This document shows positions 32,211 through 43,602 of a stretch of DNA of 64,000 nucleotides, in pieces. Source of the DNA: Phialocephala subalpina (Eukaryota > Ascomycota > Leotiomycetes > Helotiales > Mollisiaceae). Below the pieces are notes generated by a model, which was not told the origin of the DNA, searched no databases, and worked only from the letters and a program-made list of their open reading frames with translations. Location of the stretch: positions 1,479,420 to 1,543,419 of the forward strand of contig FJOG01000005.1 in NCBI GenBank assembly GCA_900073065.1. Reading direction: 5' to 3'. Both the position numbers and the translations under genes were made by a program. How positions within the stretch are numbered: the first letter of the stretch is position 1; each line of letters opens with the position of its first letter.

Positions 32211-33199
32211 TGTGGCTGTTTGAATGCAGGGGTGTCGTGGTAGACTTGAGGTCGCTGTCTCCGTCGTATGTCAGTTTCTTGAGGCCTTTCCGAGGTACTT
32301 TGGTCACGGATGGCGTGAAGACTTGCTCAAGAATCTGCGAAGCGTTTGAGAAAGTTGTTGACGATCGATGATGTGTTGTTGAAAGGAAGGTTGGTGAGGC
32401 TGAAGATTCGCTGGCAGCCTCGCTTGGCTGTGATAACATCACCCGCGCCGCAACCAATGCCCCAAACTTCTCCAAATTCCCTACCTGGCAAGGTGATTGT
32501 TAGGTGTTAGATCATTATTGAAGCTGAATGTCACATTCCGTCTGTTACCAAGTGGTTCTCTTTCATTCGATCCCTAGTCTGGATTATTGGGGATTCTACA
32601 CTCTCGCATCGACCGTACCTGTCCACGAAGTCATGGAACGATCGCGATACCTGAGAATAAAGCATACAGAAACTATTATGTGCTCTCCATCTTGCAATCG
32701 AACGTCGACCACTTGCGTCAAGTATACCCTCCTTCTCCGCTTCGGCATGCTATTTATCTTCGACGCCTCACAGACCTTCGAACACATCAAGCGTTTGCAC
32801 AATCTCGGCACCTCGAAGTGATACACCCCTATTCCAGCCAGCAGAGGCACAAAAATCCTGTTCGTCTTAGGATCAGCTGCTACAGCATGAGCAACGGTCT
32901 TGTCTGTGCTAAGATTTTCATCAATATGCCGGCCGACTGAAGGGATGGTACACTAATGTAGAGACTATCTGCTGGTTCTGGCATGCAGAGGCATAGAAGT
33001 GGTTCGTTCTAGGACGTGAATTCGATCCAGTAATGCCTTTGGCAGTGCGGGTGTTTTCTCGTCGTCACATCCAGTGTTGGAGACATTGAAGTTAGTATTG
33101 CAGTTCTGCAGCCAAGAAAGAGTTTGATGTAAGTGCCAACGGCTGTACCAGTAATGATGCATTTGGCTCGGAGTATGGCTTAATGACCTTCAAGGCCTT
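32211..33199. other. Intergenic, no supported gene
   Basis: About 1 kb upstream of dcp1. Short plus-strand frames near 32528-32940 lack motifs. It grades into the AT-rich island. Confidence 0.4.
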
Positions 33200-33365
33200 A
33201 GGATTAATCACATCATTAGCTCTTAGACTCATACTTTCGAGAAGCTCGAACCCTTGAAGTTGTCGAGAGAAGTATTCGAGGTTTCTTCCTCGCAGTTTTA
33301 TTCGAGAGTCTCTCAGACGAAGACGTCCAAGAAGTGTCTGATTTTCTCTAGTAGCATCATAGCTG
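33200..33365 (+). pseudogene. Gene relic (LFESLSDEDVQEV-containing fragment)
   Basis: The frame here reads ...TLEVVERSIRGFFLAVLFESLSDEDVQEVSDFL and then hits two TAG stops, with faint coding resemblance continuing to about 33450. The 13 residues LFESLSDEDVQEV also occur in the CorA-like protein at about 50.25 kb. I cannot name the family. It lies at the border of the AT-rich block, where RIP-type decay is expected. Confidence 0.4.
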
Positions 33366-34330
33366 TCCTAAGTATGCCCTTATAGTTATCGACTATAATA
33401 AAGATCTTGCGGTGTGCCACTATACCCTCCTAGTGGCAGTACCTAAGAGCTAGCCGTCGTTATATCATATTTAGACTCTTAGCCAAAAGTCATGCTTAGT
33501 CTATAGTATTACCGTGTTCGATGTAAAGGTAAATCGCGATACTCGATTATAAGTGTATTTGATTTTCGATATATACCGATTATGTCTCGCGAAGCTATAC
33601 TGTTAGCGGGTTGTCTTCTCGACGCTATCGCTCGGCGCTTGGCTTCCCGTCGCTCTATCTGCCTTTAAGTCTAAAATAATTAATTATAACGGTCAATAAA
33701 TAGCTAAATCTTTATAATAAAGGTAAGCTTACTATAGTTAAATTTCGGTATGCCGCGATAAAGTAACCTGATCTAACTGGTTATAGTGTATGTGGGTCCT
33801 AAATAATAAGCATCAGTAGTTTAGATTCCACGTTTTCACAGGCTATAACATACCCCCTCTGTGTCCGACCGTACGTGAGCATCGTTCCTAAGGTAGCGAT
33901 ATACATCATCCGTAATAACTTCTCTATCGTCACAATCGATCTCATACTCATCCTTAGGAACGAACTAAGAACCTTATTTACCAAAACGTTAATTTTCTAA
34001 ATATATTTATTATACTTTTATAATTATTAAAGTTTATTATAATAACTTTTATAAAAAATGTTAAATATCTGATAATAATTCTAAATTATTATAAAAGTAT
34101 ATATTCCTTTGAATTCTTTATAAATTAAAAATATAACGAAATAATATATAATGAAATTCGAAACCGGCTTCTTTGCAAATAGTCTCTTATGAAAAGTGGG
34201 TCCCATTTTTCTCATTGATCCCTGCGTGCAGCTTTACCACTTACAGTAAAGCGCAATACAAGGGTAATGTTCCGATATACCTTCGAGCTCCGAGCTCTCG
34301 CCATCACTCGCCGCCGCTTCTTCTACCGTA
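33366..34330. other. AT-rich, probably RIP-mutated block
   Basis: Base composition drops sharply, with the core at 33990-34150 almost pure A and T. No gene is readable. TA dinucleotides dominate, as expected after repeat-induced point mutation of an old repeat. It directly abuts the mariner element on its left side. Confidence 0.6.
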
Positions 34331-34332
34331 TA

Positions 34333-35657
34333 CTGTGGTCTAAGGATAAATAAGTGTACCCCCTGAGGGTTGGGGTGGTTCTAGTAGCTTCTGTGCGACC
34401 GGGGTCCACTACCAATAAGTTCAATGCTTCTCCCATGCTGCTTTAGATCACTTCTCACTCACTTTCTTAGTAAAAACACCTCTATCAATATGACTGAAGC
34501 ATCAGAGTACTGGGTCCTTACTCCCAAAACACTAAATCAAATCCTCTCTCGCGACGATCGACTACGCATTCAAATTCTATTCTTTAAGGCAAGATAAACT
34601 AAAGACGAGATAACTCTTTAATACTTTCGCTTTTCTATGAGGCAGATTAAGTACGCCTTAGTATATAGACTCACACCTCAAAAGAAACGCTGTGGAAGAC
34701 ATCCTTTCCTTAGTCCTCAAAAAAGGAAGCAGTTAATAGACTAAGTGTGTGCAAATAAGAAGAATAAGAGGACATCGTGGAAGCAGATCCTTGGGATCTT
34801 TGGTTGGGACTACAAAGTTTATACTATTGAAATAGCATTCAGAATAAAAGGATTTGAACGGTATACTGCTCTTAGAAAACTTAAATTGATAGCTAAGCAC
34901 GCTAGAATCAGATTGCAGTGGGCACAAGAGCATTTAAGCTGGACAAAAGAGTAGTAGTTTTAAGTGTTTTAGACGGATGAAACATGGGTTAAGCCGAGTA
35001 GACACAAGAAAGTGAAAGTTACAAGGAGAATGGGAGAGGCTTTGCATCCTAATTGTATAGAGCTTAAAGTACAAAGGAAGATTGGATGGATGTTTTGGGG
35101 AGGAATCTTAGGGCTATAAGGGAAAGGGCCGGGCTTGTTTTGGGAGAAGAAATGGGGCACAATCAAGTCAGAGAGTTATTGTGAGCATATTGTGCCTCTA
35201 ATGGAATAGTATGTGCTTCTTAGAGGGCTTATTGTCATGCAAGATAATGCTAAGGGGCACGCAGTTAGAGATACTTTAGTATTAATAGGAAGAAAAGGCA
35301 TTATGCTTATCTTTTGGCTTGCATTATCACTAGATCTCAATCCTATTGAAACTCTAGCCCTAAAGTAAAGGATATTATTAAACAAAAGGACCCTGAGATC
35401 TATAGATCCTATCCTAGGCTTAAAGTAGCTATAATGGAAGCTTAGAACTCAATTACAAATGAAGAGGTTAGAGATTTAATAAGGACAATGCATGATAGAT
35501 GTCAAGCTGTGATAGACGCTGGAGGATGGCATACAAAATACTAGCTGTATAGTAGAAAAATCGATGTCTGACTTCAAGCTTGTGCATAGGGCGGCACCAG
35601 AGTGGGGCGTGCGGCGCATACCCTCAGGGGGTACACTTATTTATCCTCAGACCACAG
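34333..35657 (+). mobile_element. Tc1/mariner-superfamily DNA transposon, inactive
   Basis: The element is 1325 bp long. Terminal inverted repeats of 38 bp lie at 34333-34370 and 35620-35657 and differ at one base; the outer end reads CTGTGGTC. TA target-site duplications flank it at 34331-34332 and 35658-35659. It encloses one transposase gene in the same direction with many stops. The near-identical ends against a decayed gene fit point mutation of the coding part, probably RIP. Complete ends mean it could in principle be moved by an active transposase supplied elsewhere. Confidence 0.9.
34490..35544 (+). pseudogene. Tc1/mariner transposase, disrupted by stops
   Basis: Translation of the plus strand gives segments of a fungal mariner-type transposase: the N-terminal helix-turn-helix region (RDDRLRIQILFFKAR, MRQIKYALVYRLTPQKKRCG), QWAQEHLSWTKE, DETWVKPS (first catalytic Asp), GWMFWGGILG, VMQDNAKGHAVRDT (second Asp) and LDLNPIE (third acidic position). 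In-frame TAA and TAG codons occur repeatedly, often where Gln would be expected (for example within LQYFR), which suits C-to-T mutation. At least one frame change is also needed. No functional protein can be made. Confidence 0.85.
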
Positions 35658-35811
35658 TACAGCCGCTTGCAAAACCGGCTTTCCCTCCACACGTAATCGG
35701 AAATTTTCTTTTCCTCCCAGTTCAGCAAGGGCCCTTGATCTCGCTAGTTAAAAGCAGTTAGCATAGAACAGGGAGCCTGGAATAAGATCTCCTGTACCTC
35801 CGTAAACTTCG

Positions 35812-38800
35812 CTAGATTTCGCTAATCCCACCTCCTGTGTTAAAAACGGATTCACATTGCCCATCATCCTGCTCGTCTGCGTTGGGGAACATCCGTATTT
35901 GAAAATGACGGGTTCCAGGCCATTTAAGATCTGGTACAGGGACTTGCGAGGCGACCATCTCTACCCCATATCTTCGAGAGTGTCCGGGAGATTCAACTTC
36001 CTTCTCCGTTTCAAAGCCTCCGAGAGCACTACTACTGTGACCTGACCAATCAGAAAGTAGACTCTGACATCCCTTGCATAACCCATATCCTCTGCGGGCA
36101 GATTCCTGCAGTGCCTTTTTGGTCATAGTTGCTGATTTCGGGTTTTCGACACCCGCTGATAGAAGGAGATGAAACACTGAATGAAGCCCACTTTCGCCTG
36201 ATATTAGAAGCGGGAGGTCGATTCTGCTTCCAGCCTCAATAAGGATTTGTACTGCCTCTGTTTCCATGTTTGAAGCTGCCCAATAAAGGGGAGTCTGTCC
36301 GTCTTCCGTCTCCATGTTTACATCTGCACCACGTATCAGAAGCTGTGGCAGGATGCTCTGATGATACCTAGCAGCATAATGCAGTGCGGACTCTCCATTC
36401 ATGTTCTGAGCGTTGATGTTGGCTCCATGTTGTAAAAGGAAGTCTAGCATTGGTCCATCCTCATTCCACGCTGCCCAGTGAAGTGGGGTTTGTTTAGTGT
36501 CCACAATCATAACCTCAACATGCCCCCCATTATCTACCAGCATGCGGACAACTTCGGAATGAGAATAGAATGCTGCTAGATGGAGTGGCGTCCACCCTCC
36601 GTTATCTGCCGTGTTCACTTCAGCACCATGTTCCAGAAGCAGCTGGACAACTGGAGTGGTGCTTTCCATGGCATAATGGAGAGGCGTACGTCCTACGATA
36701 TCTTTGGCATTGACATCGGCCCTATGTTTAAGGAGCAGAATTACCACATCTTCGTGTCCTCGTATAACTGCTCTGTGGAGCGGCGTCTCATAAGATCCCG
36801 AGTTTTCATTTGCTTCAAATCCATCACTAAGGAGTCCTTCGACAGTAGAAACAAGCCCCATGTCGGATGCGTAGAATAACGGGTTGGTAACACTCCTTCC
36901 AGCCTCGAAATACTGAAAAGGCTCCACTTCACGGGCTATGAGGGTATGGATGTGTAACCAGGCCGACAGGTTAGACTTTGACAATAGCAATTTCAAGACG
37001 AGTGAGTTCAATGACTTCTGATGTTCTGGAGGCGCAAGGTTGACATGTTGGTACCAAAATACGGATGCGTACTCCAAAAGCGGAAAAGAGGACAAGTCTT
37101 GGCGGGAATTTGTCCTCAAGGTTGAGTTGGCGTATTGCAAGAGATATAGAAGACAGCATTCTGCAATGAAGTGGTTTTCAATTGATTTCGAAATAGCGAA
37201 ATGCTTGGCTGGGCCCTGTTGAATACGGTCCGAGATCAGGTATTCCATTACTGAGAAATGCGCTAGGGTAACTGTTATTGCTGGACGGACTAACCCACGT
37301 GCATCCAACATATCGCGCTGGTCCTCATTCGAAGAGACAGTGATCAGGCTGGAAAGTATTTGGAACACGCTTTGCGGATCTATAAATCTTTCTTCGGGGC
37401 CAAATGGTGGGGGAGCTTCAGGGTTGATTACCATGGCCTCTGCAAGCTCTGTGAGCTCAAGGGGGCGGGTTGAAAATGCAAGCCAGAGTAGAGCATTCTT
37501 AGCGTCCTGTTGATATGCGGGATCGATAGCCAAAAATAGACGTGCATAGGTCTCATCGAGCGTCCTTGGCAGATGCTCGAGTGTTTCGTAGATCAAGCTA
37601 GCCTTGAGACATCGTTTCAGAGCATCCAGTTGACAAAATACCCATCGAAACCTAGTTAAAAAGTTAATTATAAAACAAGCTATTTCGAAGTGTCAACTTG
37701 CATTCCGTTTGCCTTGTCTGTCAAGGTGTTCTCAATCTTTGCTTTCACCTCTTTCGGCCACTTTTTCAACTTCGGATCGGCTGATAGTTGGCTTGAGATA
37801 TGTAGCTTAATGTCCAAGTCGACTTGAGGGCCTTGCAGGGGAATTGCGGGGACGGTAAGCAAAGATAACATGGCCTCTTCAATATCTGGTTCACGGCGGC
37901 TCGTGACGAGTACGTGAAGATTATCTAGTGATCTCGACTTCATGTCTGAAATCACTCCTAGAAGCTGCTCCCTGTCTCCATTTTGAGGACACTCATCCAA
38001 GGCATCCAGGACAATGAACACATGTCCCAAGGCCTCTATAATACAGAATAACATTTCTTTCAGATCGTCAACGCTTGGTTGGAGCTTACCATAACTACAA
38101 CGCTCATACACCTGCTTGATATGAGATGGGACAATATTGAGCTGGGCGCACAGCTGCGAAATAATTGATGAGATACAGGCTGAGAGTTCTTGCTTGGCAG
38201 CTGTATTGAAATCGAAGTAGTAATATGCCAGAGCAATTTTTGGCTGATTGCTGCATATTTGTTGCAAATGTTGAATTATAGTCGAGCTGGAGCAGGTTAG
38301 CCAGGAAATTGATATGGAGGGAGAATGTAGTGCCTAAGAATGGTCTTTCCACACCCCGCTAGAATCATTTTAGCACAGTTCATATTTATAGGAGTAGATA
38401 TAAGATTACGTACGAATACCATGTATCCAGAGGAGGGAGTTTTGAGAGACTCTCCATTCTTTGAAATCGCGTCGATTTAACAACCATGTTCCAGTCTTTG
38501 GCTGACACTTCTTACATGATGTGTGAAAATTAACAGATGGGTCAGAGGTAGAAAGCCAGTGGATGATGGCCTCTCGATCGACGTCGATTTTCTGAGCCTT
38601 AAGTTCATCCTTGATCTCAGCTAAGCCACGGCTTATGTCTAATGTCAAGGCACTAGATAGCAGTTAGTTAGAATAAAGTGTATAAAACGGAAATTGTTCA
38701 CAAAAGTAACGTACGCTTGGTCTGTAGTCAAAGCAAGAATGAACGAGGATTTGTATCTCCCAATCGCAACTAGAGTTCTGTCCACTTCTTTGCTACTCAA

Positions 38801-39136
38801 CGGCCACTTCATCGTCCTTAGCGCAAGCTTCAATTTACTGGTGTCATCCGGGCTCAATCTTGCCGCCAAGGCTGTTAATTCCAGTTGACATTGTTTTAAC
38901 GGCCCGTCTTCTTTGTTGACAAGATCGAGAGTGTGCATAGATGTTGAATTACGTGCATTCGCTAAGTCGACTACACTAACCAGAACATCTTGGAGAGAGG
39001 TGATCTCATTTCGGAGACGTTGGATATCATTTCTAGCATCCTTAACGTTGAGGTAATATGTTCTGCAGAAGTCGAAAATCTGGGAAGAAATTTGGATCAC
39101 AGCAATCACACTAGCAGCCGTGCTAACTCCGTCCAT
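35812..39136 (-). CDS. NACHT-ankyrin NLR-like (STAND) protein, possibly decaying
   Basis: Exons on minus: 38715-39136, 38414-38652, 38334-38358, about 37698-38286, and 35812-37651; total about 1030 aa. The N-terminus (MDGVSTAASVIAVIQISSQ...) is the helical domain common in fungal NLRs. The NACHT core has a Walker A GIPGCGKT (about 219-226), LALAYYYFDF-like strand, Walker B FIVLDALDECP and VLVTSRREPDI. Then follow FRWVFCQLDALKRC, a winged-helix-like region, and about seven ankyrin repeats (about residues 680-900). Such proteins sense non-self and can trigger heterokaryon incompatibility. Oddities: the fourth exon begins after an intron with a GC donor (38333), and at 37652-37697 the best GT donor leaves the frame one base off. 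It may be a pseudogene. Confidence 0.75.
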
Positions 39137-40455
39137 TAGAGGTCACAAGCCGTAGCTTTGAAGGATTTCAGTTCGTTAATATTGTTAACAGATAACCCTG
39201 AAGTCCTGATCTGTGAATTAGGCACCCAGATCAGGTCCAGCTAAGCGATCTACTAGGGCGATAACAACGAAAGTCGAGTACTCTGCGCTTAACCATATCT
39301 GGTTAGATTAGCCCGAGAGCCCTATTCAAGAGCGAGGTAAAAGTTCCTACACTGCAGCAACGGGGAAGGCAGTTTTACAAGCGACTGTAGACTTACGAAA
39401 TCATCTCTTGAATCTTTCAAAGGAAACGTTGACGATAGTGAGGCCCAAATGTGCTCCTCGCGCTTAACTCTATTTAGTTAGGCAGGGATAACATCAGAAC
39501 ATGATCCTTGCACCACGCTTTACCGAAATCAGCAAAGCTGCCCGCAAGGATTAATACTCAAAGTGGGGTTGAATTTTTATTGAGTATTTAGGGCGAAGCC
39601 AGTTTCGAAGTTTTTTATATTATTGTAACTCGATTATTTGCATTATATAGAGATATTTGAAGAATATGAATTTATACAAAAAGCTATTGCCATAAAGTCC
39701 GCCGTAACTGCATATCTTAGGCCGAGTTTCCGGAACAACCTCGAACTTGTGATGTTTTGATTTTGATGAGATTCCCTTGTCCACAGGCACTTCTACTCCC
39801 ATTAAGGCCTGTTCTTTATTACAATATCCAAAGCACTAACTTTGTCCCGTAAACTCTAAGATCTAGGATGATCAGGTCCGAAGACTATCTCATTTCCAAT
39901 AAAGGCCTTTGAACACATGATCCTAGCCTTCGCTATATCACCTTGATGTTCGAAGAGAGAGCCGAGGTTTTTCGATTATGTCAAGCGCCGGGGGATAAAT
40001 CGTCACATTGTCTACACCACCGCAAGAAGAAAAGAGCTGGATTGATGAAGCTGCTTGGGAAGGAGCAGGCTAAGATTGAGATGATTCTTAGAGAGGAAGA
40101 AAAGTTTGAAGATATATTCACAGGAGGCGAATCTAGACCTCAAAAGGCTAGAACGTGATCCTTGCAGGGATAAGCTCTATTGTCAAACCGAAGCAAGATC
40201 CCCCACCATCTTTCACCGAACCTCCATTTTGGGACGAAACCTATACAGCATCTTCTCTTCTTCCTCTGTCTTATATCTAGAGTACTTGTAATGCTTCATT
40301 ATACCCATTTCCGTCCCTTTTCCTCGTTTTTCCAACTTCCTTAACACCATCCCTTACGTCATCATTAACCGCGTGGTCAACATGGTTCATTGATCTTGAT
40401 ACACAAACCTTTGCACCGAGACGAAGCGCCTGACTGTCCTCGAGAACTCAATACA
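39137..40455. other. Intergenic, moderately AT-rich island edge
   Basis: About 1.3 kb, AT-rich in the left part (39590-39720). A short plus frame at 39943-40158 is Lys/Glu-rich with no family match. I see no confident gene. Confidence 0.4.
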
Positions 40456-43400
40456 ATGGCGTCGAGTGCACGCTCCTCGACCGAGAGGCAACACAGCGAG
40501 TTCGAGCATATCCACCCGACCTCGAGTCCTCAATCCCTTTCGAAAGCGGTGCATGCGCGCAGAGCAGAATACACACGATCACAGAAGATCAAGGTCAAGA
40601 TTGGTTCTTGGAACGTCGCCGCATGTCCAGGCACCGAGAAAGATCTGGCAGGATGGTTCGTACACGGCAAAGGGATTGACAAGAGGCTGGCAGGCCTGCA
40701 GATCACCAATGCGATTGCGGACAATGGCAGCCAGGATAACGTCGAAAGTGTCGAAGCACAAGAGGCTCGCAGAACCAAGAAACAGAGCACAATACCGCTA
40801 AATGACGAAGGGACTATAGCTGGCGGAGAGGATATTGGGTTATATGTGCTGGGACTTCAGGAGGTGGTAGATCTGGCGAGCGCGACGCAATACATTGGCA
40901 GAGTTTACACGGACTTGGAACCGACCAACAAGTGGAGAAAGGCCTTGATAGAAGCGCTGCCACCTGGCTATGTTATGATTTCAGAGCAGCAGCTGTCCGG
41001 ACTTCTGTTGTTCATCTTTGCGTCTCCTATAGTGGCACCAACGATCAGTTCTGTGAGCACTGTGAGTGTGGGCACTGGTGTTATGGGATATCTGGGGAAC
41101 AAGGGCGCAGTGACTACAAGGATAATACTCGGAGAGACGGCTCGAATGGTATTTGTCAATTCGCATTTAGCATCTGGAAACGACCCGGCGCATTTCGACA
41201 GGAGGTGTTGGGATGTTACACAAGTTCTGCAAAGGACACGCTTTGATCCTATAAGCTGGGCGGGGGTCTTGGACGATCATCAAGAAGCTATTGGGGAAGA
41301 AGATTTCGCTTTCTGGTTTGGGGATTTGAATTTCAGGTTAGAGGGGCTACCGGGCGACGATATACGGAGATTGCTTTTGCTGCATACGAAAGGCGAATAC
41401 GATATTGGAGCGAAGTCGAGAAATAAGATTGACGGGGAACTTGACGGTGCTGGAGATGGACCGATCTTGATACACAGTGTTGAGAGCGACTCGGATACTG
41501 AGGAGGAATCAGAACCAAGGACAAGCAGTACATTTGATGGAGCAGATGATGCCTCTTCAAGTTCACTACCAGACCCAGATGAGTTCGTACAAGACCCAAG
41601 CCAAGACCCTTCTTCTTTACAAGCGACACTGGATTCATTACTTCCCCACGATCAATTGCGACGCGCCATGAAAGCGAAGAAAGCGTTCCATGATGGGTGG
41701 AGAGAAGGCCCTATTACATTTCTGCCAACATACAAGTACGATGTTGGAAGCATGGGCATGTTTGATTCCAGCGAAAAGAAACGAGCGCCTAGTTGGTGTG
41801 ATCGAATACTCTACCGAACACGAAAGGATAAATTGGAATATGATGGCAAATCACAAGAGGAGGAATTGGCGAAGATCAAAGATGCAGAGATGAAAGCGAG
41901 AGGGATTGATCATGCACTAGACGACGAGGATGTTCTGTTCGATTACAATCCAGATGAGGACGGAGTTGAGGACGCTCCAAATAACGATAATGAATATGAT
42001 GAATATGACGAGGGTGAGGACGACAGTGGAGAAGCGGTTGTCACGAAAGAGGGATATGTTGATAGGATATCTTTGGATGTTTACACTTCACATCAGCGAG
42101 TTCTGTCGTCAGACCACAAACCTCTAGATGCGGTGTTTACGCTTGAGTACGATGCTGTAGTTCCCGAGCTCAAAGCAAAGGTCCACCAAGAAGTCGCTAG
42201 AGAGCTCGATCGAGCTGAAAATGAGGGTCGACCTGGGATCACGGTTGTGGTTGACCACTCAATCGACGATACACCGCCAAATTCCTCGTCTTCACGAGAA
42301 CATTCTGGAGGCAGCGCTGAGAATGTGAGCGTTGACTTTGGCAGAGTGGCATACGGACATAGGAAATCTCGAGCTGTGACAATTGCCAACACCAGCCAGG
42401 TAGCATCCACCTTTGCATTCGTGGAGCGACCAAGTGAATCAGGAGAGGCTGATCGGATAGCGCCACCCTGGCTCTCTGTATGTTTCGTCGGATCGGGAGC
42501 GGATGAAGATGAACGATTCTTGAAAGATATGAAACGAGAAGTTACATTGGAGCCAGGCGACGCAGTCAATGCTACTTTGGATGTATTCATTGATGATGTT
42601 GCGATGGCAAGAGCATTGAATGAAGGCACAACCAAGCTTGAAGATGTTCTAGTCTTGCGAGTCACAGAAGGACGAGATCATTTCGTACCTATCCGCGCAA
42701 CATGGCTGCAATCCTGCTTTGGCAGATCAGTGGACGAGCTGATTCGAGTCCCTGAAGGCGGTGTTCGGGCGCTACTTCCTCCTAGGAAAGGCACCGGTGG
42801 AGCTGTCAATCGTGGTCAAGAAGTCTGCTGGAGTGCGCCACGTGAACTGTTCAAGCTTACTGAAGCAGTGGAATTGCTCATTGAACGAGTAATCGCTGAT
42901 GCAAACATGCTCGAGAACGCAGCATTGCCGAAAGACTCTCCAGGGTGGCCATTCGACGAGCATTCGTGGCTTCTCAAAGATCAAAAAGCCAGAGAAATGC
43001 GGAAATCCAATGTCCTGGAAGCGCTAGATTCAGACAAGGTCCTCAACGAGTCGTTCCCACCCGAAATTCCTGCCTTGGAAAAACTGGAGATAATGTCCGA
43101 AGTCCTCATCAGCTTTCTCCGCAGCCTGAAAGACGGTGTGGTTCCTGCGGATCTATGGACCAAACTCGACGCCGATATGACAGCCCGAGGATCCAAACCC
43201 ATCACCAACACCGAGGAACTCAAAGCCTGGGTTCTCGACGTCCTTTCTAGCTCTCCCAATCACAACATCTCTTTTGTCTTCCTTACAAGTATGCTGTATC
43301 GTGTCGCCGCTGAACTGGCGCCCATCCCGAAGAGTGGTTGGAATCCGGCGCCAGTCACTGGGGCGAGGAAGAGTATTGAGAGTGTGAGGAGGAGTTTGAG

Positions 43401-43602
43401 TTGGAAGGGGAAGGCGCCAGCGCTACCCAATGATCCTGCGTTGTTGAGGAGGGAGAAGGTTGAGAAAGCTTATGCTGATGTGTTTAAGGATGTTATCTTC
43501 AGACACGATGATACGAATCTCAAGGATAAGGAGAAGAGGATTGGAGATGAGAGGAGGAAGGAGATACTGGAAGCATTCTTGAAAGGAGGGAGAGATCCTT
43601 GA
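40456..43602 (+). CDS. OCRL-type inositol polyphosphate 5-phosphatase
   Basis: Single exon, 1048 aa, starting at the ATG at 40456. The catalytic domain shows the 5-phosphatase signatures: KIGSWNVAA, LGLQEVVDL, YLGNKGAV, VNSHLASG, FWFGDLNFRLEG, FLPTYKYD, RAPSWCDRILYR and SSDHKPLDAVF. Acidic insertions interrupt it (about residues 350-400 and 495-530). A C-terminal ASH-like beta domain (about 600-745) and an inactive RhoGAP-like region follow, the order of OCRL and INPP5B. It should remove the 5-phosphate from PI(4,5)P2 or PI(3,4,5)P3 on endosomal, Golgi or plasma membranes. Yeast has no exact counterpart with this order. Confidence 0.9.
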   Translation: MASSARSSTERQHSEFEHIHPTSSPQSLSKAVHARRAEYTRSQKIKVKIGSWNVAACPGTEKDLAGWFVHGKGIDKRLAGLQITNAIADNGSQDNVESVEAQEARRTKKQSTIPLNDEGTIAGGEDIGLYVLGLQEVVDLASATQYIGRVYTDLEPTNKWRKALIEALPPGYVMISEQQLSGLLLFIFASPIVAPTISSVSTVSVGTGVMGYLGNKGAVTTRIILGETARMVFVNSHLASGNDPAHFDRRCWDVTQVLQRTRFDPISWAGVLDDHQEAIGEEDFAFWFGDLNFRLEGLPGDDIRRLLLLHTKGEYDIGAKSRNKIDGELDGAGDGPILIHSVESDSDTEEESEPRTSSTFDGADDASSSSLPDPDEFVQDPSQDPSSLQATLDSLLPHDQLRRAMKAKKAFHDGWREGPITFLPTYKYDVGSMGMFDSSEKKRAPSWCDRILYRTRKDKLEYDGKSQEEELAKIKDAEMKARGIDHALDDEDVLFDYNPDEDGVEDAPNNDNEYDEYDEGEDDSGEAVVTKEGYVDRISLDVYTSHQRVLSSDHKPLDAVFTLEYDAVVPELKAKVHQEVARELDRAENEGRPGITVVVDHSIDDTPPNSSSSREHSGGSAENVSVDFGRVAYGHRKSRAVTIANTSQVASTFAFVERPSESGEADRIAPPWLSVCFVGSGADEDERFLKDMKREVTLEPGDAVNATLDVFIDDVAMARALNEGTTKLEDVLVLRVTEGRDHFVPIRATWLQSCFGRSVDELIRVPEGGVRALLPPRKGTGGAVNRGQEVCWSAPRELFKLTEAVELLIERVIADANMLENAALPKDSPGWPFDEHSWLLKDQKAREMRKSNVLEALDSDKVLNESFPPEIPALEKLEIMSEVLISFLRSLKDGVVPADLWTKLDADMTARGSKPITNTEELKAWVLDVLSSSPNHNISFVFLTSMLYRVAAELAPIPKSGWNPAPVTGARKSIESVRRSLSWKGKAPALPNDPALLRREKVEKAYADVFKDVIFRHDDTNLKDKEKRIGDERRKEILEAFLKGGRDP

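Noticed and set aside
31852..32475. 207-aa minus-strand frame overlapping dcp1
   Set aside because: Overlaps dcp1 in another frame, and its second half is Arg/Ser/Pro low complexity typical of a shadow. Its first half could be leader sequence.
42093..42665. 190-aa minus-strand frame
   Set aside because: Antisense of the OCRL-type phosphatase; Ser/Thr-rich composition is a by-product of the opposite strand.
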